A DNA stretch of 64,000 nt from Rhizobium sp. WYJ-E13. Lineage in GTDB: Bacteria; Pseudomonadota; Alphaproteobacteria; Rhizobiales; Rhizobiaceae. Positions 19,402 to 28,188 of this stretch are shown piece by piece (the stretch's first letter is position 1; each line of letters begins with the position of its first letter). The position numbers and the translations under genes were made by a program. A model generated the notes under the pieces. The model did no database searches, had not been told where the DNA came from, and saw nothing but the letters and a program-made list of their open reading frames with translations. The stretch is taken from positions 1,860,001-1,924,000 of the forward strand of contig NZ_CP076854.1 of NCBI RefSeq assembly GCF_018987265.1, in the 5' to 3' direction.

Positions 19402-19782
19402 TATCTCTCTCCCTAAATCTCGATCTGCCGCTCATCGGCAGCAGTTATTGGATAGAAACAAACATCATACCAGTCAATATTTATGTATGATTATTTACGC
19501 GACTCGACCGTGAAAACCCGCGCGAAATCTCCGAAACACCAAGCCATAGGTCGAGAGCAGGCCGACAACACCGTCGAAGACGAAAATAAATCTTATATAT
19601 ATTGACATTCATTCGACCGATAATAGGGTGCCGCCCAGTTCGGATCAGCCTCGATCTCTTGGGGAACATTGCTTCATGGCCATCATCGATCTGCAGGGCG
19701 ACCCGCTTTCGGCCCTTGCATCGCCGATGCGGCCGATGCGCTGTCCTGATCAGCGAGAACAAGCATAAAGAGGAGACAGACG
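19402..19782. promoter_or_regulatory. Divergent control region between araF and the SDR gene
   Basis: A 381-bp A+T-rich region with no gene. It contains an operator-like sequence CATCATACCAGTCAATA (19463-19479) that shares CATCATACCAGT with the D-apiose cluster sites. On the minus strand it includes a TTGACT with TATCCA 17 bp further on, a possible araF promoter. Toward the SDR there is a TTGACA at 19602-19607 without a good -10. Confidence 0.5.
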
Positions 19783-20559
19783 ATGCCACACCGCCTTTCC
19801 GGAAAACGGGTCTTCGTTACAGGTGCTGCGCAAGGGATCGGCCTGGCAATCGCCGAGGCCTTTGCGGCAGAAGACGCGCGCCTCTTCCTGGTCGACCGCG
19901 ATGAGGCAGTGCTCGAAGAAACCGCCGCGCGCCTGGCGGCAAAAGGCACAGTGCTCGGCTATCAGGCGGCCGACATCACCGATGCTACCGCCATAAAGGC
20001 TGCCGTGGCCAAGGCAGGGGAAGAGATCGGCAGCATCAATGCCCTCGTCAACAATGCTGGCGTCAACGTCTTTGCCGAGCCTTTGCAGACAACAGATGAA
20101 GAATGGCAGCGCTGCTTCGATATCAATCTCAAGGGCGCCTGGCATTGCTGCCGTGCCGTCTTGCCGCAGATGATCGCCGATGGCGGCGGCGTCATCCTCA
20201 ATATCGCCTCGACCCACGCCTTCACCATCATCCCGCACACCTTTCCGTACCCGCTCGCCAAACACGCACTACTCGGCATGACCAAGTCGCTCGGCATCGA
20301 ATATGCCCCACAGCATGTGCGGGTGAACGCGATTGCGCCCGGCTACGTCTCGACCCAGAAGGTCATCGACTACTGGAACAGTTTCCCCGACCCGGAAAAG
20401 GCCAAGGCTGAAACGATGAAACTGCATCCGGGCGGGCGCATTGCCACACCGCAGGAAATCGCCATGGCAGCAGTCTTCATGATCTCGGATGAATGCACCT
20501 TCATCAATGCCACCTGCCTGACGATCGACGGCGGCCTCAGCGTCATGCAACACCAGTGA
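19783..20559 (+). CDS. Short-chain dehydrogenase, sugar (galactose/arabinose) dehydrogenase-like
   Basis: NAD(P)-dependent SDR of 258 residues. The cofactor motif TGAAQGIGLA starts near residue 13, NNAG lies near residue 88, the catalytic serine is in NIASTHAF and Tyr/Lys are in YPLAKHALLG; the C terminus carries the usual INATCLTIDGG. The active-site stretch and C-terminal region closely resemble a rhizobial D-galactose dehydrogenase, which oxidises the C1 of aldoses to lactones. Its placement opposite the AraF-type transporter supports a role as L-arabinose or D-galactose 1-dehydrogenase. A purine-rich AAAGAGGAGAC lies upstream of the ATG. Confidence 0.88.
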   Translation: MPHRLSGKRVFVTGAAQGIGLAIAEAFAAEDARLFLVDRDEAVLEETAARLAAKGTVLGYQAADITDATAIKAAVAKAGEEIGSINALVNNAGVNVFAEPLQTTDEEWQRCFDINLKGAWHCCRAVLPQMIADGGGVILNIASTHAFTIIPHTFPYPLAKHALLGMTKSLGIEYAPQHVRVNAIAPGYVSTQKVIDYWNSFPDPEKAKAETMKLHPGGRIATPQEIAMAAVFMISDECTFINATCLTIDGGLSVMQHQ

Positions 20560-20634
20560 TCGTTTCCGCTACTCGCCACAGACCTAAAGTGCGGCGCACA
20601 TGGGAGCTGTCTAGTTTTTGCGCAGCAGCATTAC

Positions 20635-20663
20635 TTGACACAATTTTGGGCGATCCATAGAGT
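20635..20663 (+). promoter_or_regulatory. Sigma-70-like promoter of the BMP transporter operon
   Basis: TTGACA and TAGAGT are separated by 17 bp, about 30 bp before the ATG at 20695, which has a strong GAGGGGAA ribosome site. The -35 is perfect. Confidence 0.55.
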
Positions 20664-20694
20664 TTTATCCATCTGGTAAAAAAGAGGGGAACTC

Positions 20695-21681
20695 ATGAAA
20701 AATCAGATCACTATCACCCGTCGTACGGTTCTCGCGTCGGGCATGGCGCTCGGTGCAACCGCCTTTGCACCCAAACTCTGGGCGCAGGAAAAACTGAAGG
20801 TTGCCGGCATCCATGCCTCACCAGTCGAAAACGCCTGGAACTCCTGTCTGCACAAGGCGCTTCAGGATGCCGCTTCCGAAGGTGTGATCGAATACGTCTT
20901 CTCCGAAGGTGTCTCGGGCACCGACTATCCGCGCGCTATGCGCGAATATGCCGAACAGGGCGCAGCACTCATCGTCGGCGAGGCCTATGCCGTCGAGCGC
21001 GAAGCCCGCCAGGTGGCCGCCGACTATCCGAAGACTGCCTTCATGCTCGGCTCCAGTGGCGAGCCGTCGGGCGACAATTTCGGCGTCTTCGGCACATGGA
21101 ATCATGACGGCGCCTATCTCGCCGGCATGCTGGCCGGCAAGATGACGAAATCGGGCATTGTCGGCTCAGTCGGCGCGCTGCCGATCCCCGAAGTCAACAT
21201 GCTGATGAATGCCTTTGCCGCCGGCGTGAAGGAAGTCCGCCCGGATGCCAAGCACCTCGTCGCCTTCATCGGCACCTTCTTCGATCCGCCGAAGGCACGC
21301 GAAGCCGGCCTTGCCCAGATCGATGCTGGCGCCGACATTCTGTTTGGCGAGCGCATCGGCACGGCTGACGCTGCCAAGGAGCGCGGCATCAAGTCCGTCG
21401 GTTCGCTGATCGACTATACACCGCGTTATCCGGATACGGTCTTTGCCAATGCGATCTGGGGCTTCCGCCCGATCCTCAATGCGGCGATCGCCGACGTGAA
21501 GGCCGGCAAGCCGACCGGCAACAACTACACGCGCTTCGGCCTGATGAAGGAAGGCGGCAGCGATATCGTCTATGTCAAGGGCGTGGCCCCGGCAGAGGCC
21601 GAAGCGGCGATGGAAGCCAAACGCGCCGCCATCAAGTCCGGCGCCTTCGAAGTGCCGATCATGCCCGAGGAGCCGAAGTAA
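20695..21681 (+). CDS. BMP-family ABC transporter substrate-binding protein
   Basis: Binding protein of the basic membrane protein (BMP/PnrA) family, 328 residues, whose members bind purine or pyrimidine nucleosides. The N terminus carries a twin-arginine-type signal (TRRTVLASGMALGATAFA) rather than a lipobox, with cleavage likely near residue 30. Family features are an IHASPVENAWN start, a GTWNHDGAYLAGMLAG block near residue 140 and ADILFGERIG. It leads a six-gene operon with an amidase, ATPase, two permeases and a cytosine deaminase, so the ligand is probably a nucleobase, nucleoside or related amide-containing compound. Confidence 0.88.
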   Translation: MKNQITITRRTVLASGMALGATAFAPKLWAQEKLKVAGIHASPVENAWNSCLHKALQDAASEGVIEYVFSEGVSGTDYPRAMREYAEQGAALIVGEAYAVEREARQVAADYPKTAFMLGSSGEPSGDNFGVFGTWNHDGAYLAGMLAGKMTKSGIVGSVGALPIPEVNMLMNAFAAGVKEVRPDAKHLVAFIGTFFDPPKAREAGLAQIDAGADILFGERIGTADAAKERGIKSVGSLIDYTPRYPDTVFANAIWGFRPILNAAIADVKAGKPTGNNYTRFGLMKEGGSDIVYVKGVAPAEAEAAMEAKRAAIKSGAFEVPIMPEEPK

Positions 21682-21693
21682 GCCGGCATTCGG

Positions 21694-23142
21694 ATGACCA
21701 GGATTGATGCAAGCAAGGGCTCGGTACCGGAGGGCGACGCGATTGCGCTCGCCGCCCGGATCGGGAGCGGTGCATCCGATTGTACCGAGGCGATGGAAAA
21801 GGCGATTTCCGCCGCCAGAACCAATGAGGCGCTTGGCGCGATCTGTCATCTCGACGCAGCCCTCGGCATGGACAATGCTGCCGCCCTTGATCGCGAGCGC
21901 CGCGATGAGCCGGATCGCTTCGCCGCCCGGCCCTTTGGCGGCGTGCCGACGCTTGCCAAGGATCTCGGCGGCCCGTTCAAAGGGCTTGCCGTCCATGCCG
22001 GCTCAGGACTCTTCGATGGAATGCTCGATGCATCGGCCGATTCCGATCTTGCGGCGCGCTTCCGTCAGGCGGGCTTCAGCCTCTTTGGCCTCACCACCAG
22101 TCCGGAAGTCGGTCTCTCTCTTGCAAGCGAACCGGCGCGAGGGCCTGTCTGCCGCAATCCGCTCGATCCGTCCCGCACCGCAGGCGGCTCATCCGGCGGA
22201 GCTGCGGCCGCGGTTGCAGCCGGTATCGTGGCGATTGCCCATGCGACGGATGCCGGCGGCTCCATCCGTGTGCCGGCCGCCTGCTGCGGTCTCGTTGGCC
22301 TGAAACCCAGTCGTGGCGCAATCCCCGGCGGTCCGGGCTTCGGCAATCATCTCGGCGGCATCGCCAGTGAGCTTGCGATCTGCCGTTCCGTTCGGGACGC
22401 AGGGGCAATTTTAGACGCCCTGGATGGAAATCCAGATGGCCCCTATGCGGCAGCCGCTCCCGACAACGGTGAAAAGCCCCGCCTTCGCATCGGCCTGCTG
22501 ACAGAGACTGGCAGCGACCTGCCGACCGAGCCAGCAAGGCAGCAAGCCGTGGAGACAGCAGCCCGGAGCCTCGAACAGGACGGGCATCAGATCGTCACGA
22601 TCGAATGGCCGCGCCTTGCGCCAAGTGTTACCGCGAGCGCGGCCATTTTCGCCGACATCATTGCCATCAATCTGGCATGGCTCATCGAGAGCCTGCGGCT
22701 CGACCTTTCAAAGGCTGAGCCTCTGACGGCCGCCTTCGCGGCGCGCGGAGCAGCCCTTGCGCCAACCTCTCTCTGGCAGAGCCTCAGTGCCATGCCGCAT
22801 ATCAGTCACGACCTCTGGCGGCTCTTCGACGGCATCGACTGCCTGCTGACGCCGATGCTTGCGACAGCCCCTCTGCCAATCGGCTCCTTCCCGAGCGACC
22901 ATCAGGACACGGCCCTGCATCTGAACCGCATGGCGCGCTTTGCACCGCTCGCCTGCCTTGCCAATATTTCCGGTTTTCCGGCTCTGACACTGCCTTTTGG
23001 AAGCGACGCGGACGGAATGCCTTTGCCCGTGCAATTGCTGGCGCCGATGGGCCAGGAACCGCTGCTGCTTGCCCTTGCCTCGCGGCTGGAAGCAGAGCAA
23101 CGTTGGATCCACTCCCATGCCATTGCGGGACTTGCCTCATGA
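21694..23142 (+). CDS. Amidase-signature family hydrolase
   Basis: Amidase of 482 residues with the full Ser-cisSer-Lys catalytic set: lysine in TLAKDLGG (about residue 89), cis-serine in GGSSGG (166-167) and nucleophile serine in DAGGSIR (about residue 190). The rest of the signature (VPAACCGLVGLKPSRG) is intact. It hydrolyses an amide bond of a small molecule. Starting 12 bp after the binding-protein gene and overlapping the ATPase start by 4 bp (ATGA), it is part of the uptake operon. A ureido or carbamoyl product of pyrimidine breakdown is one possible substrate, by context only. Confidence 0.88.
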   Translation: MTRIDASKGSVPEGDAIALAARIGSGASDCTEAMEKAISAARTNEALGAICHLDAALGMDNAAALDRERRDEPDRFAARPFGGVPTLAKDLGGPFKGLAVHAGSGLFDGMLDASADSDLAARFRQAGFSLFGLTTSPEVGLSLASEPARGPVCRNPLDPSRTAGGSSGGAAAAVAAGIVAIAHATDAGGSIRVPAACCGLVGLKPSRGAIPGGPGFGNHLGGIASELAICRSVRDAGAILDALDGNPDGPYAAAAPDNGEKPRLRIGLLTETGSDLPTEPARQQAVETAARSLEQDGHQIVTIEWPRLAPSVTASAAIFADIIAINLAWLIESLRLDLSKAEPLTAAFAARGAALAPTSLWQSLSAMPHISHDLWRLFDGIDCLLTPMLATAPLPIGSFPSDHQDTALHLNRMARFAPLACLANISGFPALTLPFGSDADGMPLPVQLLAPMGQEPLLLALASRLEAEQRWIHSHAIAGLAS

Positions 23143-24668
23143 CATCAGCTCCCGTGCTCCAGCTTGCCGGCATCAGCAAGCGTTTCGGCGCGATCCAGGC
23201 CAATGACGATATTTCGCTGAGCCTCGCCAAGGGGGAAGTGCTGGCGCTGCTCGGCGAAAACGGCGCCGGCAAAACGACGCTGATGAACATTCTCTTCGGC
23301 CATTATGTGCCGGACGCCGGCACGATCCATATCGAAGGCAACGAGTTGCCGGCCGGCCGGCCTCGTGCGGCGATCCACGCCGGCATCGGCATGGTGCACC
23401 AGCATTTTTCCTTGGCGGCGAACCTGACGGTGCTCGAAAACGTCATGACGGGAACGGAAAAGCTCTGGTCCTGGAAATCGGAAAAGACCGCCGGCCGTGC
23501 CAAGCTCCTGTCGATTGCCACACGCTTCGGCCTCGAGGTCGATCCCGATGCCCGGCTCGGCGACCTCTCGGTCGGCGAACAGCAGCGCGTCGAAATCCTC
23601 AAGGCGCTCTATAACGATGCCCGCATCCTGATCCTCGACGAACCGACGGCAGTGCTTACCAATATCGAGGCGGAACGTCTCTTCCAGACGCTGCGGGAAA
23701 TGGCCCGGCAGGATCTCTCGCTGATCTTCATTTCCCACAAGTTGGACGAGGTGATCAGTGCGGCAGACCGCGTCGTCGTGCTGCGCGGCGGAAAGGTCGT
23801 CGCCGAGCGGCTGACCGGTGAAATCAGTAAGGCGGAGCTTGCCGAACTCATGGTCGGTAGGCGGGTGACCCGCCCGGTCCGCGAGGCGTCCACACCCGGC
23901 GAGGTCGTCTTCGAAGCGGTCGGCGTCACCGTTCGCGATAGCGGCCAGGAGCGGCTGAGAGATATCAGTTTTCAGCTCCATGCCGGCGAAACACTCGGCA
24001 TTATCGGCGTCTCCGGCAATGGCCAGGCGACGCTCAGCCATCTTGTCAGCGGCCTGGCCGGCTGGAGCAGCGGCGACATCCTTCTGTTCGGGCAACCGGT
24101 CACCAAGATCAGTGTCGAAGGCCTGATCGATGCCGGCATCGGCCGTATTCCAGAGGATCGCAATAAGGAAGGCGCGATCGGCGAGCTCTCCGTCTGGGAG
24201 AATGCCGTACTCGAGCGCATCGCCTCTCCACGCTTTTCCCGCCATGGGCTGGTCGACCGAAAGGCCGGCATGGCCTTCGCACAGCAGATCATCGCCGAAT
24301 TCGACATTCGCGGCGGCGGGCCGGCGACGCGCACCCGGCTTCTTTCGGGCGGCAACATGCAGAAGCTGATCCTCGGCCGCAACCTGCATGACAGGCCGAA
24401 GATCCTGATTGCGGCGCAACCGACACGCGGGCTCGACGAGGGCGCTGTTGCCGCCGTCCATGCCCGTATATTGCAGGCACGCAAGCAGGGCACGGCCGTG
24501 CTTCTGATATCGGAGGATCTGGACGAGGTGATCGGCCTTGCCGATCGCATCCAGGCCATCGTCAAAGGGCGCCTGTCGCCCCCCATCGACGCGCAAAGCG
24601 CCGATCCCCGAAAACTCGGCCTGATGATGTCAGGCGAATGGACGTCCGAGGCCCAGCATGCGTCTTGA
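23139..24668 (+). CDS. ABC transporter ATPase, BMP/nucleoside type
   Basis: Two-cassette ATPase of 509 residues, as used with BMP binding proteins. The first half contains Walker A GENGAGKTT (near residue 40), signature SVGEQQRVEI and Walker B ILILDEPTAVLT; the second has the degenerate P-loop GVSGNGQAT, signature LSGGNMQKLI and a modified Walker B (ILIAAQPTRGLD), where the usual Asp-Glu is Ala-Gln. This A-Q variant is typical of the second cassette in the family and would make that site inactive. The ATG overlapping the amidase stop is used. Confidence 0.9.
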   Translation: MTSAPVLQLAGISKRFGAIQANDDISLSLAKGEVLALLGENGAGKTTLMNILFGHYVPDAGTIHIEGNELPAGRPRAAIHAGIGMVHQHFSLAANLTVLENVMTGTEKLWSWKSEKTAGRAKLLSIATRFGLEVDPDARLGDLSVGEQQRVEILKALYNDARILILDEPTAVLTNIEAERLFQTLREMARQDLSLIFISHKLDEVISAADRVVVLRGGKVVAERLTGEISKAELAELMVGRRVTRPVREASTPGEVVFEAVGVTVRDSGQERLRDISFQLHAGETLGIIGVSGNGQATLSHLVSGLAGWSSGDILLFGQPVTKISVEGLIDAGIGRIPEDRNKEGAIGELSVWENAVLERIASPRFSRHGLVDRKAGMAFAQQIIAEFDIRGGGPATRTRLLSGGNMQKLILGRNLHDRPKILIAAQPTRGLDEGAVAAVHARILQARKQGTAVLLISEDLDEVIGLADRIQAIVKGRLSPPIDAQSADPRKLGLMMSGEWTSEAQHAS

Positions 24669-25707
24669 ACGCCGCGATCACCGCCCGCCCTATCTGGTCG
24701 TGGCAGCGCCTATCGGTGCCGTCATCGCCGCACTCGCCATTGCCGGCATCCTGATTGCGCTCGCAGGCGCCCCTGTCTTCGAAGCCTATTGGCGTATCCT
24801 GACCGGCGCCTTCGGTACACGGCTTTCGGCGACGGAGACGCTAACGCGGGCTACACCCTTGATGCTGACCGGCCTTGCCGCAGCTGTCGCCTTCCGCGCC
24901 AGGCTCTGGAATATCGGTGCCGAAGGCCAGTTCTATCTCGGGGCCATCACCGTTGCCGCACTCGGCTCCAAGCTCTTGGCAGGGCTGCCGGCCGTGCTTC
25001 TCATCCCCGCCCTCTTGCTTGCAGGGGCCGTCGCCGGCATGGTGCTGATCCTTGTGCCGCTCTGGCTCCGGCTGCGCTTTTCCGTCGATGAGGTCGTGAC
25101 CAGCCTGCTCTTGAATTTCGTCGCCCTGCTCTTCGTCTCCATGCTGATCGACGGCGTGCTGAAGGATCCGCTCGCCTTCGGCTGGCCACAATCCATGCCG
25201 GTCAGCGACCACGCGCTGCTGCCGAAGCTCGTGGCGCGCTCACGCCTGCATATCGGCTTCATCATCGCCATCACCATCGCGCTCGCGGTGCATCTCCTTC
25301 AGTCGCGGACTGTCTTTGGCCTGCGCTCGCGCGCAGCAGGCCTCAATCCCGCCGGCGCCGTCTTTGCCGGCGTGCCACTCGGCATGACGCTGGTCAAGGT
25401 CGCCTGCCTTTCCGGCGGCCTGGCGGGCCTTGCCGGCGCGATCGAGGTAATGGGCGTGAAAGGCTACGTGACAACCGATCTGTCGCCGGGCTTCGGCTAT
25501 TCCGGCATTATCGTCGCCATGCTCGCCAACCTGCACCCGATCGGCGTGATTGCCGCGGCACTCTTCACTGCCACCATGTTCGTCGGCGCCGATGGCATGA
25601 GCCGGGCGCTCGGCATACCGACCTATATTGCCGACGTGACCGTCGCCGTCTCTCTGCTGACCATGCTTATCGCGCTGTTCTTCACCCAATACAGGATCCG
25701 CAGATGA
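24658..25707 (+). CDS. ABC transporter permease, BMP/nucleoside type (first)
   Basis: Inner-membrane permease (BPD_transp_2) of 349 residues with about nine hydrophobic segments. It has the YufP/NupP-like motif FRARLWNIGAEGQFYLGAI near residue 80 and VDEVVTSLLLNFVALL. The start overlaps the ATPase gene by 11 bp and the end overlaps the second permease by 4 bp. It forms a heterodimeric channel with the next product. Confidence 0.9.
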   Translation: MRLERRDHRPPYLVVAAPIGAVIAALAIAGILIALAGAPVFEAYWRILTGAFGTRLSATETLTRATPLMLTGLAAAVAFRARLWNIGAEGQFYLGAITVAALGSKLLAGLPAVLLIPALLLAGAVAGMVLILVPLWLRLRFSVDEVVTSLLLNFVALLFVSMLIDGVLKDPLAFGWPQSMPVSDHALLPKLVARSRLHIGFIIAITIALAVHLLQSRTVFGLRSRAAGLNPAGAVFAGVPLGMTLVKVACLSGGLAGLAGAIEVMGVKGYVTTDLSPGFGYSGIIVAMLANLHPIGVIAAALFTATMFVGADGMSRALGIPTYIADVTVAVSLLTMLIALFFTQYRIRR

Positions 25708-26648
25708 TGGCTCTGACCGACATTGTCTCCTCCGCCGGCCTCTGGGCTGCCGTGCTGCGCATCGCAACACCGCTGATCTTCGGCACGCTCGGCGCGCTGC
25801 TCTGCGAAAGGGCGGGCGTGCTCAATCTCGGTATCGAGGGTATCATGACCTTCGGGGCGATGATCGGCTGGCTTGCCGTCTTTCACGGCGCTGATCTCTG
25901 GACCGGGATACTCGTTGCAGCACTCGCCGGCGCGATCTTCGGCCTGCTGCATGCGCTTCTGACCGTGACGCTCGGCCTGTCACAGCATGTCACAGGCCTC
26001 GGTATTACCCTTTTTGCCTCCAGCCTCAGCTATTTCATCTTCCGCCTAGTCGTGCCGCTTGCCGGTACACCGCCGACGATCGTACCGTTCCAACCGCTCG
26101 ACATTCCTGTCCTCTCCGGCTTGCCTTTCCTCGGCCAAGCCCTTTTTGCCCAGACTGCGCCGACCTACCTTGCCATCCTGCTTGCCGTCATTCTGGGCTA
26201 TCTGATCTTTCGCACGCCGCTTGGCCTGACGATCCGTATGACCGGCGAGAACCCGCATGCGGCAGAAGCACAGGGCATCGATCCGATCAGGATCCGTTAT
26301 GGCGCCATCATTTCCGGAAGCGCAATCATGGCCGTCGGCGGCGCCTTCCTGACGCTTTCTGCCTTCAACAGCTTCTTTCCGACCATGGTTCAGGGACGCG
26401 GCTGGATTTCGATCGCACTCGTCGTCTTCGCCTCCTGGCGGCCGGGCCGTGCCCTTCTGGGCGCCCTGCTCTTTGCCTTCTTCGATGCCTTCCAGCTCAG
26501 GCTTCAGACCGTACTCGGAGGCGTCGTTCCCTATCAGCTTTTCCTGATGACGCCCTATCTCCTGTCGATTGCCGCACTCGCCGTGATGGCGCGACGTGCC
26601 CGCGTTCCGCATGCGCTCATGCAGCCCTATCGCCGTGGCGAGCGCTGA
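25704..26648 (+). CDS. ABC transporter permease, BMP/nucleoside type (second)
   Basis: Second channel subunit, 314 residues with multiple membrane helices. It shows the family pattern of the shorter partner: LGALLCERAGVLNLGIEGIMTFGAM near residue 32, a TLGLSQHVTGLGITLF segment and a C-terminal GRGWISIALVVFASWRP. The start overlaps the previous stop (ATGATG). It is followed 37 bp later by the cytosine deaminase gene. Confidence 0.9.
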   Translation: MMALTDIVSSAGLWAAVLRIATPLIFGTLGALLCERAGVLNLGIEGIMTFGAMIGWLAVFHGADLWTGILVAALAGAIFGLLHALLTVTLGLSQHVTGLGITLFASSLSYFIFRLVVPLAGTPPTIVPFQPLDIPVLSGLPFLGQALFAQTAPTYLAILLAVILGYLIFRTPLGLTIRMTGENPHAAEAQGIDPIRIRYGAIISGSAIMAVGGAFLTLSAFNSFFPTMVQGRGWISIALVVFASWRPGRALLGALLFAFFDAFQLRLQTVLGGVVPYQLFLMTPYLLSIAALAVMARRARVPHALMQPYRRGER

Positions 26649-26685
26649 TTGCCAATTCCCAGTTCCACAACAGACCGGTGCCGCC

Positions 26686-27978
26686 ATGTTTGACCTGATC
26701 ATCCGAAACGCAAATCTTCCCGATGGCCGCAGCGGCATCGATATCGCCATTCAGAAGGACAGGATCGCCGAGATCGCAGCCAGGATCGAGGCCGAGGCCG
26801 GCGAGGAGATCGACGCGACGGGCCGGCTCGTCAGCCCGCCTTTTGTCGACCCGCATTTTCACATGGACGCGACGCTTTCCCTCGGTCTGCCGCGCATGAA
26901 CCGCTCCGGCACGCTTCTCGAAGGCATTGCGCTCTGGGGCGAGCTTCGACCGATCCTGACCCGCGAAGCTTTGGTGGAGCGGGCCTTGCGCTATTGCGAC
27001 CTCGCCGTCTCCCAAGGCCTCCTGCATATCCGCAGCCATGTCGATACCAGCGATCCGCGACTGGTAACCGCAGAGGCGCTGATCGAGGTGCGCGAGAAAG
27101 TCGCTCCTTATATCGACCTGCAGCTCGTCGCCTTTCCGCAGGATGGCTACTATCGTGCGCCCGATGGCGTCGAGGCGCTGAACCGTGCGCTGGACATGGG
27201 GCTCGATATCGTCGGCGGCATTCCGCATTTCGAGCGCACCATGGCCGATGGTGCGGCGTCGGTTGCCGCCCTTTGCCGTATCGCAGCCGACCGTGGCCTG
27301 CCCGTCGACATGCATTGCGACGAGACCGACGATCCGATGTCGCGCCATATCGAAACGCTTGCCGCCGAAACCGTCCGCTTCGGCCTGCAGGGCCGTGTCG
27401 CCGGGTCGCACCTGACATCGATGCATTCAATGGACAACTATTACGTCTCCAAGCTCATTCCGCTGATGGCGGAGGCAAAGATCAACGTCATCCCCAATCC
27501 GCTGATCAACATCATGCTGCAGGGCCGCCACGACACCTATCCGAAACGGCGTGGCATGACGCGGGTGCGTGAACTGATGGAGGCGGGCCTGAACGTTTCC
27601 TTCGGCCATGACTGCGTAATGGACCCCTGGTACTCGATGGGCTCGGGCGACATGCTGGAGGTCGGCCATATGGCGATCCATGTCGCGCAGATGGCCGGCA
27701 TCGACGATAAGAAGAAAATCTTCGACGCGCTGACCGTCAACTCCGCCCAAACCATGGGGCTTGAAGGCTACGGCCTGGAAAAGGGTAAGAATGCCGATCT
27801 CGTCATCCTGCAGGCTCGCGATCCGCTCGAAGCACTGCGGTTGAAAGCGAACCGGCTGACCGTCATCCGCCGCGGCAAGGTCATCGCGCGGAGCTTGCCG
27901 CGCTTGAGCGAACTTGTAATCGAGGGCAGACCGACAAGGCTAGACGCATCGGATTTCTATCCTAGCCTGCCAGGCTGA
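26686..27978 (+). CDS. codA: Cytosine deaminase-like amidohydrolase
   Basis: Metal-dependent amidohydrolase of 430 residues matching E. coli CodA along its length. It shows the metal site HFHMD after PPFVDP, IDLQLVAFPQDG, metal histidine region DMHCDETDD, SHLTSMHS, the block INIMLQGRHDTYPKRRGMTRV and FGHDCVMDPWY. CodA deaminates cytosine to uracil and related enzymes act on other pyrimidines. The ATG at 26686 gives the family N terminus (MFDLIIRNA). As last gene of the BMP operon it suggests that imported pyrimidine bases are salvaged or degraded. Substrate shift within the family is possible. Confidence 0.85.
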   Translation: MFDLIIRNANLPDGRSGIDIAIQKDRIAEIAARIEAEAGEEIDATGRLVSPPFVDPHFHMDATLSLGLPRMNRSGTLLEGIALWGELRPILTREALVERALRYCDLAVSQGLLHIRSHVDTSDPRLVTAEALIEVREKVAPYIDLQLVAFPQDGYYRAPDGVEALNRALDMGLDIVGGIPHFERTMADGAASVAALCRIAADRGLPVDMHCDETDDPMSRHIETLAAETVRFGLQGRVAGSHLTSMHSMDNYYVSKLIPLMAEAKINVIPNPLINIMLQGRHDTYPKRRGMTRVRELMEAGLNVSFGHDCVMDPWYSMGSGDMLEVGHMAIHVAQMAGIDDKKKIFDALTVNSAQTMGLEGYGLEKGKNADLVILQARDPLEALRLKANRLTVIRRGKVIARSLPRLSELVIEGRPTRLDASDFYPSLPG

Positions 27979-28067
27979 CAACGGGTTGCTATAGAAACGG
28001 AGCGCTGCCGCCGTCGACCATATCCTGACCTCCGAGCGCCTGCTCTCGTCCTGAAGACCATCAATTC

Positions 28068-28088
28068 CACCGCCCCGTCGAGGCGGTG
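28068..28088 (+). terminator. Hairpin after the BMP operon
   Basis: Perfect 7-bp stem CACCGCC/GGCGGTG with a 7-base loop, 90 bp after the deaminase stop. No U-tract. Terminator candidate. Confidence 0.4.
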
Positions 28089-28188
28089 CGCCTTGCGGTT
28101 GTCGGGGCGTCGCCTCCGGCTCAGGGACAGATGCAAACTTCCTCATCTGGCGCAAAAATTGCTTTTCATGAGCGATGGAGAACACCAT

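Noticed and set aside
23145..24596. 483-codon minus-strand frame opposite the BMP ATPase gene
   Set aside because: It is antisense to a clear ABC ATPase and shows no domain or sensible composition.
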